Shown: positions 6,824 through 14,528 of the stretch, one piece after another
Layout: each line of letters opens with the position of its first letter
Position numbering within the stretch: position 1 is the stretch's first letter
Source: an uncultured Bacteroidales bacterium
GTDB lineage: Bacteria; Bacteroidota; Bacteroidia; Bacteroidales; Bacteroidaceae
DNA: 20,955 nucleotides
Reading direction: 5' to 3'
Assembly: GCA_945837185.1 (NCBI GenBank)
Contig: CAMAMZ010000016.1
Span: 1-20,955 of the forward strand
The notes under the pieces: model-generated
Databases searched by the model: none
Told to the model about the DNA's origin: nothing
What the model saw: the letters and a program-made list of their open reading frames with translations, nothing else
Translations under genes and position numbers: made by a program

Positions 6824-8341
6824 ATGAGTTTGACAACTATCGTGGCCAAGGCTTTTCTGGCACGACAGAAAAGTTTGGAGCACCATGCCCATCATGCGGA
6901 AGCTCTGCAAGAACGGGTTTTAAAATATTTGATAGGAAGAGGGCAGAAAACAGAATACGGCCAACGTTATCTTTTTGATGCCATCAGAAACTATAGCGAT
7001 TTTGCGCGCTGTTTGCCTATTAACACATACGAGGAGATGAAGGAGGATATCGATCGTATGCGTCATGGTGAGGCAAATGTATTGTGGCCGGGACAGGTGA
7101 AATGGTATGCTAAATCCTCTGGCACCACCAACGACAAGAGTAAGTTCATTCCCGTAACGCACGAAGGTCTTCAGAATACCCATTACCAAGGCGGAAAAGA
7201 TGTAGTGGCTTTTTATTTGCGCAACAATCCCAAAAGTCGCCTGTTTGATGGAAGGAGTTTGATATTGGGAGGCAGCCATGCTCCGAACTACAATATTTCC
7301 GACTCTTTGGTAGGCGACCTCTCGGCCATTCTAATAGAGAATATCAATCCTTTGGCTAATTTAGTGCGTGTGCCCTGCAAAAAAACAGCACTTCTCGCTG
7401 ACTTTGAAGTGAAACGGGATCGTATAGCGAAAGAGACCATGACGAAAAATGTGACCAACATCTCAGGCGTGCCCAGTTGGATGATGTCGGTATTGGTGCG
7501 CATTCAGGAACTGACAGGCAAACAGCATATTGATGAGGTTTGGCCTAACTTGGAGGTGTTCTTCCATGGCGGCATCGCATTTACGCCCTATCGCAAGCAA
7601 TATGAGCAGTTGATAGCCAATCCTGATATGCACTACATGGAAACCTACAATGCCAGCGAGGGTTTCTTCGGTATTCAAGACGACCCGACAGACAGCTCGA
7701 TGCTCTTGATGTTGGATTATGGTGTGTTCTATGAGTTCATACCGATGGAGGAGTATGGAACCGACAATCCTACCATTGTTCCTTTAAGTGGTGTTGAAAC
7801 GGGGTGCAACTATGCGATGGTCATCACAACGGCTTGTGGCTTATGGCGCTATGTGATAGGCGATACAGTGATGTTCACGTCCAAGAATCCCTATAAGTTT
7901 ATCATTACAGGGCGTACCAAATATTTTATCAATGCTTTTGGAGAGGAACTTATCATGGACAATGCTGAGCGTGGATTGGCCTATGCTTGTGAACAGACGG
8001 GGGCACAGGTGCGGGAATATACGGTGGCTCCTGTGTATATGGATGAGCAGGCACGTTGCCGTCATCAATGGCTAATAGAGTTTAGCGTGAAGCCGCAGTC
8101 GGTTGAGGAGTTTGCCCAATTGCTCGATAAGAAACTGCAGGAAGTGAACAGCGACTATGAGGCGAAGCGGTTCCATAACATCACCTTGCAGCATTTGGAA
8201 ATCGTGGAGGCCAGACCCGATTTGTTCAATGACTGGTTGAAAGCCAAAGGTAAGTTGGGAGGACAGCATAAGGTGCCACGTCTGAGCAACAGTCGAAAGA
8301 ACATTGACGAACTGCTGGAACTGCAGGGGAGGTGTGAATGA
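6824..8341 (+). CDS. GH3 family acyl-adenylating protein
   Basis: A 505-residue member of the GH3 family, named after plant auxin-responsive acyl-acid amido synthetases. Plant members adenylate a carboxylic acid with ATP and conjugate it to an amino acid. Adenylation motifs are visible: the phosphate-binding SSGTT (98-102), YNASEG (275-280), GDTV (346-349) and ITGRTKYFINAFGEEL (361-376). There is no signal peptide or membrane helix, so it is cytoplasmic. Bacterial homologues have no settled substrate that I can name, so the reaction here is inferred only as carboxylate activation. It opens the + strand gene series behind a TAnnTTTG box. Its TGA overlaps the next ATG by four bases, implying coupled synthesis with the lipoprotein that follows. 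Confidence 0.88.
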   Translation: MSLTTIVAKAFLARQKSLEHHAHHAEALQERVLKYLIGRGQKTEYGQRYLFDAIRNYSDFARCLPINTYEEMKEDIDRMRHGEANVLWPGQVKWYAKSSGTTNDKSKFIPVTHEGLQNTHYQGGKDVVAFYLRNNPKSRLFDGRSLILGGSHAPNYNISDSLVGDLSAILIENINPLANLVRVPCKKTALLADFEVKRDRIAKETMTKNVTNISGVPSWMMSVLVRIQELTGKQHIDEVWPNLEVFFHGGIAFTPYRKQYEQLIANPDMHYMETYNASEGFFGIQDDPTDSSMLLMLDYGVFYEFIPMEEYGTDNPTIVPLSGVETGCNYAMVITTACGLWRYVIGDTVMFTSKNPYKFIITGRTKYFINAFGEELIMDNAERGLAYACEQTGAQVREYTVAPVYMDEQARCRHQWLIEFSVKPQSVEEFAQLLDKKLQEVNSDYEAKRFHNITLQHLEIVEARPDLFNDWLKAKGKLGGQHKVPRLSNSRKNIDELLELQGRCE

Positions 8342-10308
8342 TGGAAGGAAAGGAAAGGAAGGAAAGGCGATGTGCTTGGCGGGCAATGCTGTGGCTATCA
8401 GTAATGTTGGTAGTGATGGCTGCGTGCGCACGCATGGGTCAACCCGATGGTGGATGGTATGATGAGACTCCACCACATATCGTAGGATGCTCACCGGCGG
8501 ATAAATCGGTGCATGTGAAAGGGCGCAAGATTTATATCAATTTCAATGAGTATATCAAAATTGATAACCCTACTGAGAATGTGGTAGTTTCACCGCCACA
8601 GTTGGAAGCTGCTGACATAAAAGGTCAAGGCAAGCGTATTATGGTGGAACTGAAAGACACGTTGAAGCCGAACACAACTTATACGATAGACTTTTCTGAT
8701 GCCATCTCCGACAACAATGAAGGAAATCCGTTGGGCAACTTCACCTATAGTTTCTCTACAGGTGCAACAATTGATACGATGGAGGTGTCGGGATATGTAA
8801 TTGATGCACAGACACTTGAACCGGTAAAGGGCATTATGGTAGGTTTGTACAACAATCTTTCAGATACGGTGTTCCAGCGTGAACCCTTGCAACGTGTGTC
8901 GAAAACGGATGGGAGCGGACACTTTGTTATCAAAGGAGTAGCCCCCGGCAAGTATCGCTGTTTTGCGCTGCAAGATGCTGATGGCAATTTCTCGTTCTCG
9001 CAGAAGAGTGAGATGATAGCGTTTAATCATGATGTCATCATACCAACGGCCAAACCCGATATCAGGCAAGATACCGTGTGGCGCGATACGCTGCATATCG
9101 ATTCCATTGCACGCGTCAAATATACCCACTTCCTGCCAGACGACATCGTGTTGCGGGCTTTTACGGAAACGTTGACAGACCGTTATCTTGTCAAATCTGA
9201 ACGAAAGGCTCCGGAGTGTTTCTCCTTGTTCTTCAGTTATGGAAGCGAGAAGCTGCCTGTGGTGGAGGGCTTGAATTTTGACCATCGGGATGCTTTCCTT
9301 GTGGAGGCCAGTGAGCGGAAAGACACGGTGAGCTATTGGCTTAAGGACACCATGTTGGTAAACCAGGATACGTTGCGTATCAAACTGCAATATGAGATGA
9401 CTGATTCTAATGGGGTTCTGCAGCTGCAGACTGATACGTTGGAGATGCTGGCCAAGGAATCGTATGAAAAACGAATGAAAGACCGGCAGAAGAAGTATGA
9501 AAAGTGGCAGAAAGCACAGGAGAAGGCACGCAAGAAAGGAGAACCTTATGAGGAGCAGATGGCGGATGAGCGACTGATACCCCAATATGATGTGCCCTCT
9601 CAAATGGATCCGGACATCAATCTGCGCCTATCCTTCCCTACGCCACTTGTAAAAATGGACACTGCGGCCATTCATCTCTATTCAAAAATTGATACTTTGT
9701 GGTATGAGGCCCGATTCAAACTGAAAGAGGTGGAAGGGGTGCCGCGCACGTATGAGTTGTTGGCTGAATGGCGACCTGATGTGGAATATAGTCTGGAGAT
9801 TGACAGTGCTGCTTTCTGCGACATCTATGGTAAGGTGGCAGGCAAGGAAAAGAAGGGGTTCAAGGTGCGCTCGCTCGATGAATACGCTCAACTCTTTGTA
9901 ACGCTTCAGGAAATGGATGGGAAGCCGTTGATTTGCCAATTGCTCGATGGGCAGGATAAGGTAGTGAAGGAAGTGACGACACATACGGGAAGTGCTGATT
10001 TCTACTATCTCAAACCAGCCGATTACTACCTGCGTGTCGTGCTTGATGAAAATGGTAACGGCAAATGGGATACAGGCAACTATAAGGACGATGTACAACC
10101 TGAAATGGTTTATTATTACCAAAAGGAAATTGCCTGTAAGGCTAAATGGGATGTCACGCTGAAATGGAATCCATTGGCAAGGAAACTCAATGAGCAGAAA
10201 CCTGCCAAGCTTTTGAAACAAAAGGCGGAACCTGCCAAGCGGCAAAAAGTAGGGCGCAATTTGCAACGTGCTAAAGATATGGGAATCCCTTACCCTGGCA
10301 ATAAATAA
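8338..10308 (+). CDS. Ig-like (Big_5) domain lipoprotein
   Basis: A 656-residue predicted lipoprotein. A basic N region (residues 3-15) and hydrophobic core end in a lipobox VMAAC, so C30 would be the lipid-bearing cysteine. Residues about 43-140 resemble the bacterial Ig-like Big_5 domain (ETPPHIVGCSPADKSV, then FSDAISDNNEGNPL and YSFSTG). Residues about 150-230 look like a carboxypeptidase-regulatory or transthyretin-like fold (SGYVIDAQTLEPVKGIMV, GVAPGKYRCFALQD). A highly charged Lys/Glu segment near 375-400 may be a helix, and the tail is Lys-rich. Similar Ig-like lipoproteins are widespread in Bacteroidota with unknown function. ATG 8338 is favoured because it overlaps the GH3 stop and has GGGGAGG just upstream; ATG 8341 is also possible. 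The DUF3108 gene follows after three bases. Confidence 0.82.
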   Translation: MMEGKERKERRCAWRAMLWLSVMLVVMAACARMGQPDGGWYDETPPHIVGCSPADKSVHVKGRKIYINFNEYIKIDNPTENVVVSPPQLEAADIKGQGKRIMVELKDTLKPNTTYTIDFSDAISDNNEGNPLGNFTYSFSTGATIDTMEVSGYVIDAQTLEPVKGIMVGLYNNLSDTVFQREPLQRVSKTDGSGHFVIKGVAPGKYRCFALQDADGNFSFSQKSEMIAFNHDVIIPTAKPDIRQDTVWRDTLHIDSIARVKYTHFLPDDIVLRAFTETLTDRYLVKSERKAPECFSLFFSYGSEKLPVVEGLNFDHRDAFLVEASERKDTVSYWLKDTMLVNQDTLRIKLQYEMTDSNGVLQLQTDTLEMLAKESYEKRMKDRQKKYEKWQKAQEKARKKGEPYEEQMADERLIPQYDVPSQMDPDINLRLSFPTPLVKMDTAAIHLYSKIDTLWYEARFKLKEVEGVPRTYELLAEWRPDVEYSLEIDSAAFCDIYGKVAGKEKKGFKVRSLDEYAQLFVTLQEMDGKPLICQLLDGQDKVVKEVTTHTGSADFYYLKPADYYLRVVLDENGNGKWDTGNYKDDVQPEMVYYYQKEIACKAKWDVTLKWNPLARKLNEQKPAKLLKQKAEPAKRQKVGRNLQRAKDMGIPYPGNK

Positions 10309-10311
10309 CAA

Positions 10312-11133
10312 ATGAGGAAAAGAATGAAGAAAGCGATGTTACTGCTCCTGCCTGCGCTGTTTGTGGTACAGCAGCTGTGGGCACAGTGTGCCTTCCATAA
10401 TGAGGCATTTCGGTCGGGTGAGTATCTCACTTACAACCTTTATTATAACTGGCAGTTTATATGGGTGAAGGCGGGAACGGCTTCGATGCATACTGTGCTG
10501 AGTAACTATAAGGGAAAGGCTGCTTATCGTTCGAGTCTGATAACACGTGGCAACAATAAGGTCGACAAAATGTTTGTACTCCGCGACACCTTGCTATGTT
10601 ATGGTTCTCTGGATCTTGAACCGCTCTATTTCCGTAAGGGAGCACGTGAAGGCAAGCGTTACACGGTGGATGAAGTGTCGTACAGCTACAAAGATGGTAA
10701 GGTAATACTCCATCAGCATCGATTGCAGAACAATGGCAATCATCTGAACTTTACGAAAACACTTAATTATTGTGTGTTCGACATGCTGAATATGTTCATG
10801 CGTGCACGTTCTTTCAATCCTACCGGATGGAAGAAGGGACACGATATTGATTTCCCTATTGCCGATGGTAACAGTATTCATCCTGCCAAGATTCGGTATG
10901 AGGGAAAGACCAATGTTAAAGGCGATGATGGGGTGAAATACCGTTGTTTGCGCCTGTCGTATCTTGAAGATGAGGGAAAGGGTTTTAAACGCATTGTAGA
11001 CTTTTATGTGACAGACGATGCGAATCATGTACCTGTTCGCCTCGATATGTTTCTACGTTTTGGCTCGGCCAAGGCTTTCCTCACCAGTATGAAGGGGGTA
11101 AGACATCCGCTTAAAAGTGTGGTGAGCAAGTAA
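10312..11133 (+). CDS. DUF3108 family exported protein
   Basis: A 273-residue protein with an N-terminal signal peptide (basic start, then LLLLPALFVVQQLWAQ, cleavage near residue 25). The mature part resembles DUF3108, a predicted beta-rich periplasmic fold of unknown function (EYLTYNLYYNWQFIWVKAGTA, then VDKMFVLRDTL). It starts three bases after the lipoprotein gene, which suggests the two work together at the envelope. The first ATG is 10312; ATG 10324 is four residues in and has AGGA better placed before it, so the mature protein would be the same but the start is uncertain. No catalytic motif is evident. Confidence 0.8.
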   Translation: MRKRMKKAMLLLLPALFVVQQLWAQCAFHNEAFRSGEYLTYNLYYNWQFIWVKAGTASMHTVLSNYKGKAAYRSSLITRGNNKVDKMFVLRDTLLCYGSLDLEPLYFRKGAREGKRYTVDEVSYSYKDGKVILHQHRLQNNGNHLNFTKTLNYCVFDMLNMFMRARSFNPTGWKKGHDIDFPIADGNSIHPAKIRYEGKTNVKGDDGVKYRCLRLSYLEDEGKGFKRIVDFYVTDDANHVPVRLDMFLRFGSAKAFLTSMKGVRHPLKSVVSK

Positions 11134-11179
11134 GGAAAAGAGCCGACGAAAGCTTCTACCAACATCAAAAACGATAGCT

Positions 11180-11830
11180 ATGGCAAAGCATACTTTGTGG
11201 AGAGATGATTATTGGTTGCCGCTGATGCAACTCTATATGGCTAATCCCATAGGTCCGAAGGAAACCTATGCCAAGCGAATGGTGGCACTGGCCCTGGAAT
11301 GGCATATCCACCCTCAGTTCTTGCATGCCCAGATGCTACGGCTGCAGCATCTCGACACGCCAAAGCTTAAACGCCTTTGGGACACTTACGATGGCAAACC
11401 TAAACAACTTGCCCATGCGGTGAACATGCTCAGGCGAATGAATGGCTTTGGACAGGCAGAGGAATTCTATGAGGGAGTAGAGGTATGTGAATCGTGGGAG
11501 TGTGACTTCCGACCTGTGAATGGCGAGCAGCGGGTTATGCCCATGCATCTTGTTTTGATTCTTGACCTCTATTTCAGACTTACGCCCATCACCATGGTAG
11601 CGGATACGCCCGAAGTAAAAGAACTGGCAAACAAAATGGGCATAGATGCTGGAGACATATGTAGGGTGCTGCTTCTTTTCCAGGAATGTGACCCCTATCT
11701 TAACAGAAAACCATCAGGTGCCACTCCATTAAAAGAGGCTTGCCAACAGATATGGAATCGATATGGCAATGATAATCCCGACAAGCTTTCCTGCATGGTG
11801 GAACAACTCATGGCTTATTTCCGGAAATAG
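11180..11830 (+). CDS. Unrecognised 216-residue protein
   Basis: I do not recognise this family. The protein is soluble-looking with no signal peptide or membrane span, rich in Leu, Met and aromatic residues, and probably mostly helical (MVALALEWHIHPQFLHAQML, LAHAVNMLRRMNGFG). It has several cysteines (EVCESWEC, LLFQECDPY, LSC) without a clear metal-binding spacing. It has 46 nt before it and 43 nt between it and rpoN. Its length, good codon use and position in a same-strand series support a real gene. A role tied to rpoN or to the upstream envelope genes is possible from position alone. Confidence 0.75.
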   Translation: MAKHTLWRDDYWLPLMQLYMANPIGPKETYAKRMVALALEWHIHPQFLHAQMLRLQHLDTPKLKRLWDTYDGKPKQLAHAVNMLRRMNGFGQAEEFYEGVEVCESWECDFRPVNGEQRVMPMHLVLILDLYFRLTPITMVADTPEVKELANKMGIDAGDICRVLLLFQECDPYLNRKPSGATPLKEACQQIWNRYGNDNPDKLSCMVEQLMAYFRK

Positions 11831-11873
11831 TTATATATATAATTATAGGTATAGGTTCACAAATTGATAAACT

Positions 11874-13358
11874 ATGGCACAACAACTGGTACAAACGCAG
11901 CAGCAGAAACAGGTGCAACAGCAAAGGCTGACACAGCAGCAGTATATGATGTTACGAATGTTGGAGATGCCTCTCAACGAACTGGAGGAGAGTGTCAATG
12001 CGGAACTCGATGACAATCCTGCATTGGAGACGACTGATACCGACGAGGAACTATCGGAAAATGAGTCGGACGATGCGGATATGCTCAATGATGCAGAACA
12101 GGATAACGAGGAAAGTGAAGAGCGGAATGAAGCTATAGATGAGGCCTTGGAAACGATGGCCAGCGATGATGAGATGCCTGTGCCTGTAGTGAGTAAGGAT
12201 GCTGATTTTGAAGAGTATCTTTATGGCGACACCGTCTCGTTCTATGATAAATTGAAGGAACAGATGGCCATGGAGGAGTTGACGCCCCAACAAGCTGCCA
12301 TCATGGAATATATGATAGGGTCGCTCGATGATGATGGCCTGTTGCGGAAATCCCTGGATACGTTGGCCGACGAGTTGGCCATTTATCAAGGTATTGATGT
12401 GACACCACAAGCATTGGAAGAGGTACTGGCAAAAATACAGACGTTTGATCCGGCAGGGGTAGGTGCGCGAAATCTGCAGGAGTGTTTGCTGTTGCAGATA
12501 GAAAGGCGACCAGAGGGGAAATTGCGCGATTTGATGGAGCGTGTAATAACTCATTATTATAATGAATTTACGCACAAGCATTGGGATAAGATTCAGCAAG
12601 AACTGCAACTCAATGATATGCAGATAGAGGCACTCAAGACAGAAATAGTGCGTCTCAATCCTAAACCAGGTGCCGCATTGGGCGAAACACAGGGAAGGAG
12701 CACACAACAAATCACGCCTGATTTTGTTGTCGACGTGCAAGATGATGGTACCATTACCTTTACACTCAACCAAGGACGATTGCCCGATCTGACGGTGGCA
12801 CCATCGTTTGTAGAAATGGTGAAGAAATATCGTAACAACAGGCAACAGTTGAACCGACAGGAGAAAGAAGCCATGCTTTATGCCAAGGACAAGGTGGATA
12901 GGGCCCAGAACTTCATAGCGGCTGTCAAGCAAAGACAGCAAACATTGATTGCTACGATGCAGGCAATCATTAAATGGCAGCGTACCTTCTTCTTAGATGG
13001 CGATGAGAGTGAGTTGCGGCCGATGACGTTAAAGGATATCTCAGGCGTGACAGGTACTGCCATTTCCACCGTCTCACGTGTGGCAAGCATCAAATATGTG
13101 CAAACGAAATGGGGTATCTTCCCATTAAAGTTCTTTTTTAATGATGGCTATGATACCGGAGAGGGAGAAGAAACTTCGACACGGAAAATACGCATCGCTT
13201 TGAAGGAACTGGTCGACAGCGAAGATAAGAAGCATCCGCTCAGCGATGATGCGCTCGCTATGCGTATGAAGGAATTAGGTTTTCCTGTGGCGCGGCGTAC
13301 GGTAGTAAAGTATCGGCATCAACTCGACATTCCCATGGCAAGAATGAGAAAAAAATGA
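11874..13358 (+). CDS. rpoN: RNA polymerase sigma-54 factor
   Basis: A 494-residue sigma-54, the alternative sigma factor that recognises -24/-12 promoters and needs an ATPase activator. Region I is Gln-rich (residues 3-23) and contains the typical LTQQQYMMLRMLEMPLNELEESV pattern in two parts. The acidic region II spans about 45-105. The core-binding region includes FDPAGVGARNLQECL. A helix-turn-helix lies near the SGVTGTAISTVSRVAS segment. The RpoN box ARRTVVKYRH is at 473-482. All regions are present, so the gene is intact. Its TGA overlaps the next ATG by four bases. No activator protein and no convincing -24/-12 promoter is seen in this window. Confidence 0.97.
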   Translation: MAQQLVQTQQQKQVQQQRLTQQQYMMLRMLEMPLNELEESVNAELDDNPALETTDTDEELSENESDDADMLNDAEQDNEESEERNEAIDEALETMASDDEMPVPVVSKDADFEEYLYGDTVSFYDKLKEQMAMEELTPQQAAIMEYMIGSLDDDGLLRKSLDTLADELAIYQGIDVTPQALEEVLAKIQTFDPAGVGARNLQECLLLQIERRPEGKLRDLMERVITHYYNEFTHKHWDKIQQELQLNDMQIEALKTEIVRLNPKPGAALGETQGRSTQQITPDFVVDVQDDGTITFTLNQGRLPDLTVAPSFVEMVKKYRNNRQQLNRQEKEAMLYAKDKVDRAQNFIAAVKQRQQTLIATMQAIIKWQRTFFLDGDESELRPMTLKDISGVTGTAISTVSRVASIKYVQTKWGIFPLKFFFNDGYDTGEGEETSTRKIRIALKELVDSEDKKHPLSDDALAMRMKELGFPVARRTVVKYRHQLDIPMARMRKK

Positions 13359-13966
13359 AAGTGAAGAATCTTATACTTACAGCAAGGGTGTTGAGCCTTG
13401 TGTTCACCCCATTCTATCTGCCCATCGTCGGACTCCTTGCGTTGTTCACCTTCAGCTATATGAGTCTGCTCCCCTGGCAGTATAAATTGGTAGTGCTCGG
13501 CATGGTATATATATTTACCATTCTTTTCCCAACACTCCTTATCCATTTCTATTGCAAGTATCAGGGATGGAATCTCATTCAGCTTGGTGCGAGGGAGCGT
13601 CGTATGATTCCTTATATCATTTCCATCCTATGCTATTTCTGTTGCTATTATCTGATGATAATGATGCACATTCCCAGTTTTATGGCGCGCATACTCTTGG
13701 CAGCATTGGCCATACAGGTGATGTGTGCCATTATTAATATATGGTGGAAGGTGTCTACACACACCGCGGCAATAGGAGGGGTGCTGGGCGCTTTGGTGGC
13801 CTTTTCTTTCCTTTTTGCCTTTAATCCGATAGGGTGGATATGCCTGGTCATCATAATAGCGGGTATGGTGGGCTCGAGTCGTATTATTCTCATGCAACAT
13901 TCATTGTCACAGGTGGTGGTAGGTTTTGTCACAGGAATGTTGTGTGGTTTCTTCACCATAATATAA
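13355..13966 (+). CDS. PAP2-like membrane protein
   Basis: A 203-residue integral membrane protein with about six hydrophobic helices. It carries the three motifs of the PAP2 phosphatase superfamily in reduced form: RERRMIP (80-86), KVSTHTAAIGG (132-142, with the Ser-x-His-Thr core) and SRIILMQHSLSQVVVG (175-190, with catalytic-type H182). The aspartate usual four residues after that histidine is Gln here (Q186). Known PAP2 proteins remove phosphate from lipids such as undecaprenyl diphosphate or lipid A. The specific substrate, and whether this one is active, cannot be told from sequence. It overlaps rpoN by four bases, so the two are probably made from one transcript. Confidence 0.8.
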   Translation: MKVKNLILTARVLSLVFTPFYLPIVGLLALFTFSYMSLLPWQYKLVVLGMVYIFTILFPTLLIHFYCKYQGWNLIQLGARERRMIPYIISILCYFCCYYLMIMMHIPSFMARILLAALAIQVMCAIINIWWKVSTHTAAIGGVLGALVAFSFLFAFNPIGWICLVIIIAGMVGSSRIILMQHSLSQVVVGFVTGMLCGFFTII

Positions 13967-14000
13967 AAATAGAAACCCATAGGGTTCAAGAATACTATTC

Positions 14001-14528
14001 ATGCAAACTAAAGAAGATATGAAACCAATTGTTAGCATTATCATGGGCAGTACGAGTGATCTGCCTATTATGGAGAAGGCCTGTAAATGGCTGGATGACA
14101 ATCAGATTCCCTTTGAAGTAAATGCTCTTTCCGCACACCGCACACCCGATGCTGTGGAGACTTTTGCCAAAGGAGCCAAGGAGCGTGGTATACGGGTCAT
14201 CATTGCTGCGGCTGGTATGGCAGCAGCATTGCCGGGTGTGATAGCTGCTTCTACAACACTTCCCGTCATAGGTGTCCCTATCAAGGGTATGCTCGATGGT
14301 CTTGACGCCATGTTGAGCATCATACAGATGCCTCCTGGCATACCTGTGGCAACGGTAGGTGTAAATGCAGCTCAGAATGCGGCTGTACTTGCGGCTGAAA
14401 TCATTGCGCTGACAGATACGGAGATAGCCGAAAAGGTGGAACGCTGGAAGTCGGGTCTTGGAGAGAAGATAGAAAAGGCCAACCAGCAACTTGCAGAAAT
14501 AAAGGATTATGCATACAAATGTAATTGA
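14001..14528 (+). CDS. purE: N5-carboxyaminoimidazole ribonucleotide mutase
   Basis: A 175-residue class I PurE, which converts N5-CAIR to CAIR in de novo purine synthesis. Signatures are GSTSD (16-20), SAHRTP (44-49, with the catalytic-type histidine) and AAAGMAAALPGV (69-80). The length is usual for the single-domain enzyme. ATG 14001 gives six extra residues before MKPIV; ATG 14019 is an alternative start closer to the family norm. The last 20 bases overlap ispG in another frame, a compact link between purine and isoprenoid genes. No purK is in this window. Confidence 0.96.
   Translation: MQTKEDMKPIVSIIMGSTSDLPIMEKACKWLDDNQIPFEVNALSAHRTPDAVETFAKGAKERGIRVIIAAAGMAAALPGVIAASTTLPVIGVPIKGMLDGLDAMLSIIQMPPGIPVATVGVNAAQNAAVLAAEIIALTDTEIAEKVERWKSGLGEKIEKANQQLAEIKDYAYKCN

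Noticed and set aside
8860..9603. 247-codon - strand frame within the lipoprotein gene
   Set aside because: Antisense to a well-supported lipoprotein gene with signal sequence and domains; its own translation looks low-complexity and family-less.
12051..12941. 296-codon - strand frame within rpoN
   Set aside because: Antisense to intact sigma-54 with no motif of its own.
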